From Magnaporthiopsis rhizophila (lineage: Eukaryota; Ascomycota; Sordariomycetes; Magnaporthales; Magnaporthaceae), in NCBI GenBank assembly GCA_003049465.1, contig PYSS01000028.1, positions 244,360 to 308,359 on the forward strand: a stretch of 64,000 bases of DNA, read 5' to 3'. The notes below the pieces were generated by a model. The model worked only from the letters and a program-made list of their open reading frames with translations, did not search any database and had not been told where the DNA came from. A program made the position numbers and the translations under genes. This document shows, in pieces, positions 1-10,100 of this stretch. The first letter of the stretch is position 1. Each line of letters begins with the position of its first letter.

Positions 1-2776
1 TACCGTCTCGGGCACCCCGGGCGGCGTGGGAGGCCGCGACGAGACGCCCTGGAATGACACCAGCCCCGACAGCCTCGACAAGAACGATTTCTTTTGCGGC
101 GCGGGGTCGGGGATGCCGAGGGCTTTGAACAGGGAAAGGTCAGCTTGGAATGTCTCTGGGGGGCTGGGGGAAAAACTTACCAGCCGCCAGCTTGTTGCTG
201 ACGTGCGACACGATGGCCTCCTTCTGGAGGACGGTGTCGCCGTAGAAGACGGCCGGCCCGCGCTTGTACACGACCTTGCTCTCGCCGAAGCGCGTTGCCT
301 TGCGCATGAGCCACTCCGGCTCGGCCGGGTCGATGACGCAGGGGTCCCAGAGCAGCTCATCGTCCACCTCCAACCCGCTCCGCATCTTGGCCTGGCGCTC
401 CGGCTTCTGCAGCTCGACCGGATAACGGTCGAGCGAGAAGTACCTCCGCGCTCGCCCGCGGATCACCACCTGGCCCCAGTCCCACAGCGGCTCGCGGATC
501 GGCACCGACACGTCGCTGCCGTCCACCGCCGTCGCCTGCAGCCACCGCGTCGGGTAGATCGTGTTGGCGTTGCGCTCGGCCTCCTCGAGCACCTTGGTCC
601 GAACCCGCTTGAGCGCGGCGACCTCGTCCAGCCCCGCCGCGGACCGGTCGCCCTCGACTTTGGCGCAGACCGATGCGAGCGTCGGCGGGCAGCCCGTCAC
701 CTCGCGCCACTTGTCCACCAGGTCCTCCCACTCTGCCAGCGCCCTGGGCATATTGGCCGGCCCCAGCGTCTTGGCGTCCTCCAACCGCTTCTCTAGGACA
801 GCGCACGTGTACCCAAGACGGTAGGACAGCGCTGTGAAGAAGTTCCACACCTTCGGGTCGGGTTCCGGCGTCTCTCCGGCCGCAACCTCGCTCCAGCTCT
901 TGAACTCGGAAGGGCGTGGCGCCCCCACCGCGTCGGACTCTTCGTCCTCGGCTGAGCCGCCACCACCGCCCACTCCAAAAATCTTTTCCCGCGGCATGAC
1001 GACGAGCATTTCCGGGTGCATGTCGGTGTACGGCCGCGACACATAACCGTATTCCTCGAGATCCTGTCGGAAGTGAATACGCCCCTCCTCATCTAGCCTG
1101 TCGAGCCAGAAGCAGGCGTCGTGGACCGAGAAGTGGATCTTCTGGTTCACGCCCATGGTCCCCTTGTGCATCTCGCTGAGCAGATCCTCGACCGAGACCT
1201 CGGCGTCGTTGGATGGAAACAGGCCTTCCGGTGACAAGTCGTCGAGAATCCTCTGGAGCCGGTTGATAAACACGAGGTACAGCGGCGTCTGACGGTCGAG
1301 CTCCCGGAGCATCCCCCGGTTGACTGACGGCTGGGTGAGCAGCCGCAGGAACCCCAGCTCCGTCTCATTCAGGAGCCTGAGCCGCCCGTCCTCGAGCTTG
1401 TCCACAGCACGCCAGCGCAACAACTCGGGGTTAGGCCGCCCGCCCTCCTTGCCCCAGTCACGATGCTCAACGCAACGGAATATGAGCTCCCGCGGCGCCA
1501 CCATGAAGCTGCGGTTCATCAGGGCAGAGATGGCCTTGCAGGCCTTGAGCATCTGGTGTGCGTGCTCTATGGCAGACGGCTGGCCATGGTTGACATAGGC
1601 CACGCGTGGCCGGGGCAGCGCCACCCACTGCTGCCCGGTGCTGGGAAGTGCACCCTCCTCGACCAGCACGCTCGACGAGCCGTGACTACCCTCGGTGGTC
1701 TTGCGCGCCTCGTCCCACCACGTGTCGAAGGCGCGCCAGTAGTGGTGCATGCGCCTAGTGTACGGGCTGCCTCCGACGTCCCCGCCCTTGGCCTCCTCGC
1801 GCGGGATGGCGACGGGCGTGAACTGGATCCTGCTGGCTGACCGCTGCATGATGTAGAGGTCCGACGTCTTGATGGGCGGCACCACCCGGCACCACACCGT
1901 CTGCGCCGTGCTGTTCTCGCCGCTGTTCAGCTGGTTCAGGCACATCTGGAGACCGGCGCGCCGCCGCCCGCGGATCCAGGCGTAGCTCTCGGCCGAGTCT
2001 GTGATGTTGTCCGAAGGCCGGATGTGATACACCGGTCGCCCGAGCAAGCTCTCCTGGTACTGCGTCTCCTCGGCGCTGGCGAGGGCGGCCTCCGACGCCG
2101 ACCCCTCCGTCCAAACGGCTTCCTCGGACGCGGCCAGCCTCTTGATGTGGAGTTCCGAGCCGGGGAAGACGTTTACCAGGTCGTTGACGACGGTCGGCGG
2201 CCTGTGGAGCACCTTGCGTGCCGTCAGCACGCCCTCAGCGCCGCGGACAAGGCCCAGGTTGTTACTCGGGTTGGGCGGCAGGCTCAGCGCCGGCGTCTTG
2301 ATGACGTGGTCCGGGCGCGGCATCTTGGGGATCTCGGGTTTCCGCGAGTTGTGCTTGATGAAGTCCAAGTGCGACTGCAGCGACACGCGCACCTCGTTGA
2401 GCAGGTCGAGCGTCGGCTTCTTGAAGCTGCTCATCATGGGGCTGGTCTCCAGGAAGTGAATGTAGTCCATGGCGTCCACCACCTTGCCCTCCCAGTCCGG
2501 GCAGGTGTACGGGTCCTCATCGGCGAGGAAGTTGTAGATATGAGTCAGGCGCTCCCCGGCCGACGGCTGGACCTGGCCCCTGAAGACGTGCGTGTACTCT
2601 GTGTCGTCTGGGTGAGGCGCAAAGGCCGGGGGCGTCCAGTTGTACGGCGTCCGCGCCTGAGGCCCATCCCGCGCATGTTCGCCCCCGAGTCCTGTCGGCA
2701 TCGTGCTGCGTATCCCCGTCGTCTGGGTTGTGGTCCCAGCAGCATTGTAGCCGCCAACCCCGGCTGCGCGAGACAT
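1..2776 (-). CDS. Large fungal protein of unknown function, partial (runs off left edge)
   Basis: I do not recognise this protein. The start ATG is at 2776, and one exon is open without a stop to 181. There a GTAAGT donor opens a 58-nt intron (123-180) with a CTGAC branch and an AAAG acceptor. Splicing joins G|CC (phase 1), and the frame then stays open to base 1, so at least one more exon lies outside the window. The visible product is about 905 residues: a Gly/Thr-rich N-terminus, a long mostly hydrophilic body, a Gly run near residue 600 followed by an acidic patch, and a Ser/Pro-rich tail. I see no signal peptide, membrane segment or catalytic motif. Base composition matches the other genes in the window. 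That it is a real gene is fairly sure from the length of the frame and the clean intron. Its function is open. Confidence 0.75.
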
Positions 2777-3583
2777 TTTGAAGTCGGCTCGGGTTGCGTC
2801 TCCTGCTTATTATTGTGGTGCTGCTCTTTTTCCTGGGCAGCCTGGACGACGTATCTTCTAGCACCTCTGTGATGGCCGTCGTAGAGGAGCAGCAGTGAAA
2901 GAGGGCGTGGGAGAGAGAAAGAAAGGAGAAAGAAGCGGAGGTGGAATTTGAAGAGATATCGCGAGAAACGGGGGTCTCTCTTTGTTTGCCTCCCAGCCGC
3001 ATCCTGGCAATAAGACATGAATGGGCTGGCTTCTTCTTGTTGCTGCCGTTTCTGTCGGGACTGGGGGTCGCAAGAATGCGAACCGGTCGCCTCTGGAATG
3101 CGCCAGTCGCCATCCCTTTGGTTGTTTTCGGACTGCCGTTCTGCTTCTCAAAGGCGCCACGAAAAGAACCCAGCTCTCCCTCGCTCCCTCAAAACACGTC
3201 CCTTTTGTGTTTTGAAGGTGCATAGGGTTGACGGAGGAGATAAGCGTAGCAAAGCTCGCCCATCCGTTTGTCTGTCTATCGGCGCAGGGGCTTATGTTCC
3301 TCGTATGCGTCTATCAAACATGGCTTGGAGAGTGTTTTTCACGGGGGATAAAAAGGTCCGGTTAAGAGTGTTGTTCCCGCTTATACCCTCTCCGAATATC
3401 TCAAGCTCGAGAACGGCTGTTGCTCGGGCATCTATCCCATCGCGCATGTAATTCCCCTGCCACTCCAGATGTTGCGTCGGGGCCATACCTACTTGTATCC
3501 TGCGCGTTTGGAAGGGGAGAGCGAGCAAAACCATCACGGGCTTCGTAACCATCTCAAATAAGGGGGGAAGAAAAAATATGAAA
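2777..3583. other. Upstream region of the left-edge gene, no gene seen
   Basis: This stretch has normal base composition and lies between the start of the left-edge gene and the transposon island. It probably holds that gene's promoter and leader. The short frames in it overlap one another and show no recognisable protein. Composition becomes AT-rich in the last 50 bases, next to the island. Confidence 0.5.
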
Positions 3584-3588
3584 TATAC

Positions 3589-3887
3589 TATTGGAATAGG
3601 CATTTCTATGCGTATGCGATCCGGAAAAGGAGGATGGAATGAAGGGACCCTCTGGGCCCCTTTGGATCCCGCACGGGCCAATCGGCCTGTGTGGCTAGAG
3701 CGGCGGATCGCCCTTTGGGCAATCGCCTCCAAATTATAAAAGGGCAGTCCTATGCCCTACTTTAGGCAGATAAATTCCTTCCTCCTTATATATAATAATA
3801 GGATTTTCCCAGATTATAAAGATTATTATTCACCCTTTTTGGAAATCTCCGAGCCAATTTAATAGGAGAAACCTATTTTTACCAATA
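3589..3887 (+). repeat. Left 299-bp LTR of the outermost element
   Basis: This is the left member of the direct repeat pair, preceded by TATAC at 3584-3588. It contains a TATA-like TTATAAAAGGGCAG around 3736 and a GC-richer block at about 3630-3730. It is one of the few parts of the island that still has normal-looking GC content. Confidence 0.7.
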
Positions 3888-4139
3888 CTAATCGGTATTA
3901 TTAAAAAATAATATAAACGGTTAAGTAAAAAGTTTAGCGCTAAATATTTACCCGTTGGATTTTTAAAATTAGGGAAAGGTTGGTGAAAAATTTAGGAGTA
4001 AAGGAATACCTTTCCTCCGTTTATGTCACGGTACGATCCCTTATATAAGGACCAAGCACGTCGTAGCCCCGGATATGACAACGTTCCCTTTTGCTTTGGT
4101 GTAACGGGTACTACCTTGGTCTAGTCCTGTGACAAGTGG

Positions 4140-5390
4140 CGCAAAAAATTAATCCATACTATCCGGTGCAAAATTAATAATGTTAAAGAATTGGAGCGGG
4201 TAAAATGGGAGAAGGCCGAAAAGGCGGCTGTACAGGCCCCTGCCTTTTTTAATTTTCTGCTTTTCGAATTTCCTTTATTACCTGCAAATTAGGCCAATCC
4301 TTTGGTTAATTTAAATTTGAATTTATTTGGCTTTTTTTTACCAGGTTAATTATTGCTTTTCCTAATAATTTTTTTTTTGCTAATTTTTTTATAATTATTT
4401 TTGCTAATATTTTTGTAAAACTTTCTGGCAGTTTTTAAGGTTTGTTTTTTTCCATATATTATATTTATGGTTTTATCCTGCCTATTTAACCAAATACCAC
4501 TTTTTGCGGTAGCATATTTTATTATTAAGGATTTTTTTAATTTTTTATTCCTGGTTTGGGTTAATTTTTACTAATTTTGTGCTTTTCGAACCAAATAGTG
4601 CCAATTTTAGCAGGGATGTTATAATCACAGGCCTTCTGCTCCTAAGGTAGGGCACCTAGGGGCGGTGTTGAGCAGTACTGGTCTTGCAAGGTCGCCTTGC
4701 ACGTGATCTGGGGTCTGGTAAGAACGTTGTCTGTTATTGCTTGCCCAAAGAGTTGCCTTAGAGCTAACTTAGGTTGACTGATACCGAAGCCTCAGTTAAG
4801 ACTATTTATTTACTTGGAGGCCCTGTCTCTACTTATAGGCGGACAACCCCTTTACTAGATTCCTTGATCTGTGATCTGCGAGGCAGATCACGGATCACCC
4901 TGTGTTACGTGACTCCCCCCACAGCCTGGCCTTGGTTATTTGGCCCTTGGCCTGCGCGACTACGGGGTAAAGGCGTCCTGTTGGGGCTTAGCCCCCCAAC
5001 CCTTCTGTCCCCTGCCAGCTGTGGTCGTAACAAGGGAAACATAAAAAAATAAAATGGATTTTTATAATTAATAATAGTTAAAATTCGTAATTAACTGTTA
5101 AAATTATTTTTTTAACCCTGAATAGTTTAAATTTTTTATAATCCAGCTTATTATTTAGCCGTTTTATTTTAATATTGCAGCGCAAAAGATAAATGCTATT
5201 CTTTTTTTTAAAAGTTGGTTTTTCGAGCTTTTTTTTATTTGTTTGGGTGGATATATATTTTCGAAACTTTTCGAATTTTCCCTGTAACTGTTTATATAGC
5301 TTGGTTATTTTAATAACCTGTATTTTTGTTATTGGAGTATTTTTTCCTGCTTTGGGTTCCTTATTTACCATAAATATAAACCTATAATTT
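4140..5390 (-). pseudogene. Relic of the 3' part of a chromovirus (chromodomain and integrase C-terminus)
   Basis: Read on the minus strand, 5371-5078 gives an integrase C-terminal segment of Gypsy type (YLLRCNIKIKRLNNKLDYKK). Codons around 4560-4380 give a chromodomain (YLVK*AGYN...IWKKTNLKN) with stops where Trp or Gln codons would be, as RIP produces. The same two segments occur in the same order in the element at 6201-13533. A solo LTR (4617-5032) interrupts the relic between them. The plus strand at about 4150-4250 carries the antisense ORF (KELERVKWEKAEKAAVQAP) described in the findings. The relic ends at 5390, where an LTR start cuts it. It belongs to an insertion older than the solo LTR; its own LTRs are not identified. 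Confidence 0.7.
4617..5032 (-). mobile_element. Solo LTR, 416 bp, with perfect 5-bp target duplication
   Basis: The unit runs from TGTTATAATC to GTCGTAACA and is flanked on both sides by AGGGA (4612-4616 and 5033-5037). Its reverse complement starts TGTTACGACCACAGCTGG, the same start as the other Gypsy LTRs in the island, so it lies in reverse orientation. It sits inside the chromovirus relic: the flanking relic sequence continues across it, as judged against the intact copy at about 7730-7800. It is clearly GC-richer than its surroundings and retains ordinary CA/TG dinucleotides, so it is probably younger than, or partly escaped, the RIP that hit its neighbours. Confidence 0.8.
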
Positions 5391-5777
5391 TGTTACGACC
5401 ACGACTGGCAGGGGACAGAAGGGTTGGGGCTAACCCCCAACGGGACGCCTTTACCCCGCAATCATGAAGGCCAAGGGCCGAATGACTAAAGCCAGGCACG
5501 GGGAGTCACGGGATCAGGCACTCACCTGACCAAAAGCGATATATTAGCTATAAACATAGCACACATAGCAAAAGGCTATATTGGCTATAAATATAGCAAA
5601 CATAGCGCAAGGCATGGCACGGAGGGTCACAAGTATATAAATATATACCCTTAAATTTTTTTTCACTTTTTTTCCTCCTTTTTATTATATACCCTTATTA
5701 AAGCCGTAATAATTTATATTTTTAAAGCGGCCGCTCGGCTTGTAATATTATGCCCGGCTTGTATTATTATAAGGAGA
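5391..5777 (+). repeat. 5' fragment of a Gypsy LTR, 3' partner not resolved
   Basis: This fragment begins TGTTACGACCACGACTGGCA and is homologous to the start of the neighbouring LTRs for roughly 150-250 bases. It then passes into unrelated AT-rich sequence containing a small GC-rich island (GCGGCCGCTCGGC near 5730). It cuts the relic at AATTT (5386-5390). AATTT occurs again at 18854-18858, which may be the other side of the same insertion, but the LTR end there is not clean. The first part is less RIP-altered than the following LTR. Confidence 0.5.
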
Positions 5778-6200
5778 TGTTACGACCATAACTGGCAGGG
5801 GACAAAAGGGTTAGGGCTAACCCCCAGCAGGACACTTTTACCCCGCAGTTATAAAAGCTAAGGGCCGAATAACCAAAGCCAGGAGGGAGTCACGTGACCA
5901 GGCACTTACCTAAGCACGGATAATATAACTGATATATTTGCTATAAAACATAACAAACATAACAGATATAGCACAGTGATATATTCGCTATGCAACATAA
6001 CAAATATAGCACAAATATGGTACAAAAATCTACGGGTATATAAAAAAGAATTTTCTATTATGTTAATTAATTTTTAACTAAGATTTTGGCATTAATCAAC
6101 CTAAATTAGCTCCAAAGCATCCCTTTGGGCAAGTAATCAAAACCTTTATTATTACCCTAATCCCAGCACAAACAACCTTATAAAAACGATTACTGCTTAA
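5778..6200 (+). repeat. 5' LTR of the plus-strand chromovirus, left part
   Basis: This part starts TGTTACGACCATAACTGG and matches the 3' LTR at 18383-18839 up to the point where the nested element enters. The missing last 49 bases resume at 13539. The total of 472 bp compares with 457 bp in the 3' LTR. Confidence 0.75.
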
Positions 6201-6691
6201 TATTACAAACGGTTCTCTGCTCCTAGGGTAAGGTACGCTAGGAAAAGCGCTAAGCAGTAAGGTCTCCATAAGGTTACTTGTGCTAGGAATTAGGGTAATA
6301 ACAAAAGTTTCGATTGTTTGCCCAAAGGGGTGCCTTGAAACTAATTTAGATTAATTAATACCAAAGCCTTAGTTAAAAACTATTTAACATAATAAAAATC
6401 CCTCGCCTTATATATCAGCAACCTTTCCTTATTATGCTTATGCTATATTTGTTATATTTGTTATATTATATAACAAATATATTACTGTGCTATATTTGTT
6501 ATATTTGTTATATTTTATAACAAACATATCAGATATATTATCCGTGCTTAGATAAATACCTGATTATATAATTTCTTTTCTTTAGCTTGGCTTTGGTTAT
6601 TTGGCCCCTGGCCTTTATAATTGCGGGATAAAAGCGTTTTGCTAAAGGTTAGCCCCAGCCTTTTTGTTTCTTGCCAGTTATGGTTGTAATA
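6201..6691 (-). repeat. 3' LTR of the nested chromovirus
   Basis: This 491-bp copy starts TATTACAAAC and ends GTAATA on the plus strand. Near 6440-6530 it contains imperfect TATATTTGTTATATTTGT repeats, which are also present in the partner LTR. Its differences from the right copy are transitions, mostly G/A. Confidence 0.85.
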
Positions 6692-6959
6692 TCAGGTTTC
6701 CCTTTTTAGGCCAAATCTTTTGGCCAAAATTTGCAGCCCCATCCTTTTATTAATAATAGGTATTTTTTTTTTCACCATTTCCCGTCCCCTTTTTTTAACA
6801 AAATATTTGGTTAGGTGCAAAAGCGCAAACTGGCATTATCGATTATCTGTCGAAATAATTTTTTTGTTTTTTTTTTTTTTTTTTTAATCAAAATATTTTC
6901 CTATTTTTTTTGCAAGGCTTTTGGTTGTTCCAGGTGCAAGGTTTCCCCCCGAGATTTTT

Positions 6960-7350
6960 TTTGGTGCATAAAATATATTCGTTAGGGGCGGTTTTAATGC
7001 AATATTTTTAGCCCTACTCCGGAACAATTTCGTTTTATCGGTAATTAATACGCAAAATTAAAAGCTAAGCTAAAAGTTGCCGAAAAAAAATATTGCACCG
7101 TTAAACAAAAATTATTTGCCGCTAATATTTAAATTAAGCATTTGTGCAAGCAAAAAAAAATATAATTTAAAAAAAAAATATGTATAATCCGTTACAAAAT
7201 TAACAATATTAAAAAATTGAAGCGGGTTAAGCAAAAAAAGGCCGAAAAAGCGATTGTATAAGCTTTTGCCGTATTTTTAAACCTGCTATCCCCCGATTTT
7301 CCCTTTTTATCCCCTAACTGGAACAGGCTCGGGGTTTATCCGAATTTTGA
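6960..7350 (+). pseudogene. Decayed coiled-coil ORF antisense to pol (nested chromovirus copy)
   Basis: On the plus strand, opposite to pol, a frame with only a few RIP-type stops reads PTPEQFRFIGN*YAKLKAKL, later IKHLCKQKKI and then KKLKRVKQKKAEKA. The content is Lys/Glu/Ala-rich with a heptad-like pattern, as in a coiled coil. A related sequence lies in the same place and antisense orientation in the element at 5778-18839 (about 17750-18100, minus) and in the relic near 4150-4250 (plus). Conservation of residues among copies that have drifted by RIP suggests it once coded for protein. Its function is unknown. Confidence 0.5.
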
Positions 7351-7519
7351 CCTGTTTGTTTTTTTTTAACCGGGTAAATTGATAAGCTTTTAACGATTTC
7401 CTTAAATTATATAACGCAATAATAATATACCTTAATCCTTATTAAAAGGTTTTGGGTTCGATTTTTAGTGTAACTTTTAATATAATAATATTTTGTTATC
7501 GCAATAGCGCATTATTGGA

Positions 7520-8950
7520 TTAAACTTTTTTGTTATTTATTAACCTTTTTATAATTGCTTTTGCTAATATTTTTATAAAATTTTTTGGCAATTTATAAGG
7601 TTCGTTTTTTTTTTTTATATATTATATTTATATTTGTATCCTGCTTATTTAACCAAATATTACCGTTTGTAGTACCGTACTTTATTATTAAAAAATTTTT
7701 TAACTTTCCATTTTTGGTTCAAATTGATTTTCACTAATTCCGTACTTTCCGAACCAGGTAATACTGGTTTTAATAAAAAAACGTAAAAAATAAGGTAAAT
7801 TTTTATTATTAGCAATAGCTAAAATTTGTAATTAACTAATAAAATTACTTTTTTAATTTTAAACGGTTCGAATTTTTTATAATTCAGCTTATTATTTGGT
7901 TGTTTTATTTTAATATTGCGGCGCAAAAAATAAATGCTATTCCTTTTTTTAAAAATTGGTTTTTCAAGTTTTTTTTTATTTGCCTGGGTGGATATATATT
8001 TCCGAAATTTTTCAAATTTTTTTTGCAGGTATTTATATAACCTAATTATTTTGGTAATTTATATTTTTATTATTAAAACATTTTTTTTTATTTTAAATTT
8101 TTTGTATATTATAGGTATAAATTTATAATTTGCAAAAAATAATATTATTTTTATATTTTTATATACCGAATTATTATAAGCAAATTGGGCCATAAAAAAT
8201 AATTATACCCAATTAGTTTATTTATAATTAATATAATAGTATAAATATTATTTTATGGTTTAATTTGTCCATTTTATTTATCCATCCGTTTCGGAATAAT
8301 AAATTGTTAATAATGTATATTTTGCTCCAAATTTTGCTATTAAAACCTTCCAAAATTTGCTTATAAACAATTTATTTTAATCCGTAATTAATTTGTTAGG
8401 TGTTCCGTATTTTAATATTATATTTCTGATAAAAATATATATTAGTTTTATAATATTACTGCTTTTTTTATAAGGTAAAAATAAAGCATATTTGGTAAAC
8501 CTATTTATTATTATTAAAATATTATCGTACTGAACATTTATTAATGGCTTTTTTAATTTAAAAAGTTTAATTATAAAATTTATCGTAATTTTTTGCCATA
8601 TTTTGTTAAACGCTAATAAAGGTTAAAATAGCCCGTAAAATTTATACCTGTTGGCTTTATTTTTTGCACAATTTTTATAATTTTTAATTATTTTTCGTAT
8701 TTCGATACAGGTTTCCGTAAACCCGTAATATTAACAAAATCTTTTTTAAATTTTAACAATCCTTTAATATTTATTAACTATTTGGCTATAAACCTGCTGG
8801 ATCCTTTTTGGGGTCCAGCTTTTTTATTGGGTTATTTTGGCCAATGCCCGTTGCACCGGAATCAGGGATCCGTTTGACCTTTTGGCCAAAACTGCGCATA
8901 TTTCTGGTGGTATATCCACCTAATAGTTTAATTAATGGCTTAAAGCATTT
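7520..8950 (-). pseudogene. Integrase and chromodomain remnant of the nested chromovirus
   Basis: Minus-strand translation shows the integrase zinc-region end (near 8650, KIKPTGINFTGY, where active copies have QR.KPSRH.PYG) and the core around DRFTKYALF (about 8500, RIP-altered). A segment resembling FTSKFW...STAYHPQTDGQ follows at about 8390-8270 (readable as SKFWKVLIAKFGAKYTLL and ETDG). Next come the C-terminal segment at 8130-7830 (NKLDYKKF-like) and the chromodomain at about 7720-7540 (YLVK*AGYKYKYNI*KKKNE). Many Trp, Arg and Gln codons have become stops. It is non-functional. Confidence 0.7.
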
Positions 8951-9123
8951 ATTCGGCCGTTTTTTAACCTTTTCCTAACCTTGATTCGGAGGTTATAATT
9001 TTAAAAAAACTAATTTTATTAAATTTATTTTTTGTTCAGCGCCTGGCTAATAATAAACTGTAATAGGTTTTTGTAATTAATGTATATTATTATTTAATAA
9101 TTGGTTTTGCACAAATATACCCT

Positions 9124-10100
9124 TTATTCCTCCAAAATTTTAATAATAGCAAAAAGCTTTTTATTATAAATTTGATAATTTAGCTTAAATCCATTTAATT
9201 TTTGCAAAAAAAATGTGCAAAAATACAGTTTTTTTTGGTCGTTTTGCTGCCCTAATTGTTTTCCGATAGCAAAATTCGATATATTAATTTCGATTTTAAA
9301 AGGTTTTTTTGGGTTTGGCATTATTAATACCGGTGCTTAAATAATAGCTTTTTTTAGCAAATTAAAAGCTGTTTATTTTTGTATCCCCCAATAAAACTGG
9401 GTATTATTTTTGGTAAAATTTGTAAATAATATGGCCTTTTTGCTAAAATTTCGGATAAATTTTCGGTAAAAGTTTAAAAACCCTAAAAAATTTTGTATTT
9501 TTTTAACTGTGGTAAATACAGGCCAATTTTTTACCGCCTGTACCTTTTTAGGTTCCATCCGAATTTCCCCTTATTTAATAACAAACCCGAGAAAAATTAT
9601 TTTTAAAAAATGCTATGTATATTTGTCCGGGTTAACCAAAAGTTTTGCATCCTGCAACTTTTGTAATATTTTATGCATATACTATTTGTATTTTTCCAAT
9701 ATATTTGAAAAAATTAAAATATTATCCAAATATATAAGGGTAAAAATATTAAGGTATTTTTGCAATATATGGTTAATTATTTATTGGAATGTGGCTGGTG
9801 CATTAATAAACCCGAAAATTATTACCAATAATTCGAATATTCCAAGCTTGGTTCGAAAAGCGGTTTTTTATTTATCCCCCTTTTTAATTTTTAACAATTT
9901 ATAAATTTTGTATAAATTTAAGGCTATAAATTACCTGCTTTTCCCGAGCTTATTTTTAAATTTGTTAATTAAAAATAAAAAATACCAATTTTTTATTATT
10001 TCCTAATTTAACGGATAATAATCGATATATATCCGTTTTTCCCCGTTTTTTTTGGAAATAAACAAAATTTTATATCCTATAAAGAAATTAAAAAATCTGG
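9124..10100 (-). pseudogene. Reverse transcriptase/RNase H remnant of the nested chromovirus
   Basis: The stretch 9558-9373 reads KKVQAVKNWPVFTTVKKIQN followed by FLGFLNFYRKFIRNFSKKA, the conserved end of Gypsy reverse transcriptase and its connection. The stretch 9321-9124 reads PKKPFKIEINISNFAIGKQL and then LNYQIYNKKLFAIIKILEE, which is the start of RNase H. The catalytic DASD is altered to NISN. Upstream (to about 10100) the RT palm is present but heavily broken. The left limit of the RT is taken from the mirrored copy at 16600-17300. Confidence 0.8.

Noticed and set aside
3292..3732. 146-residue frame on the minus strand with a related 63-residue frame at 19565-19756
   Set aside because: The shared part is the two 299-bp LTRs read backwards; the rest is unique flank. 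The similarity is explained by the repeat, not by a gene.
5078..5387. Matching hydrophobic frames at 5193-5387 and 7934-8128 (+) that look like a small membrane protein family
   Set aside because: They are the antisense of the Gypsy integrase C-terminus, whose minus-strand reading has known motifs. The hydrophobicity comes from AT-rich decay.
6440..6530. TATATTTGTTATATTTGT repeats as a CRISPR-like or satellite array
   Set aside because: They are short, imperfect repeats confined to LTRs of one family, with no spacers. They are part of the LTR.
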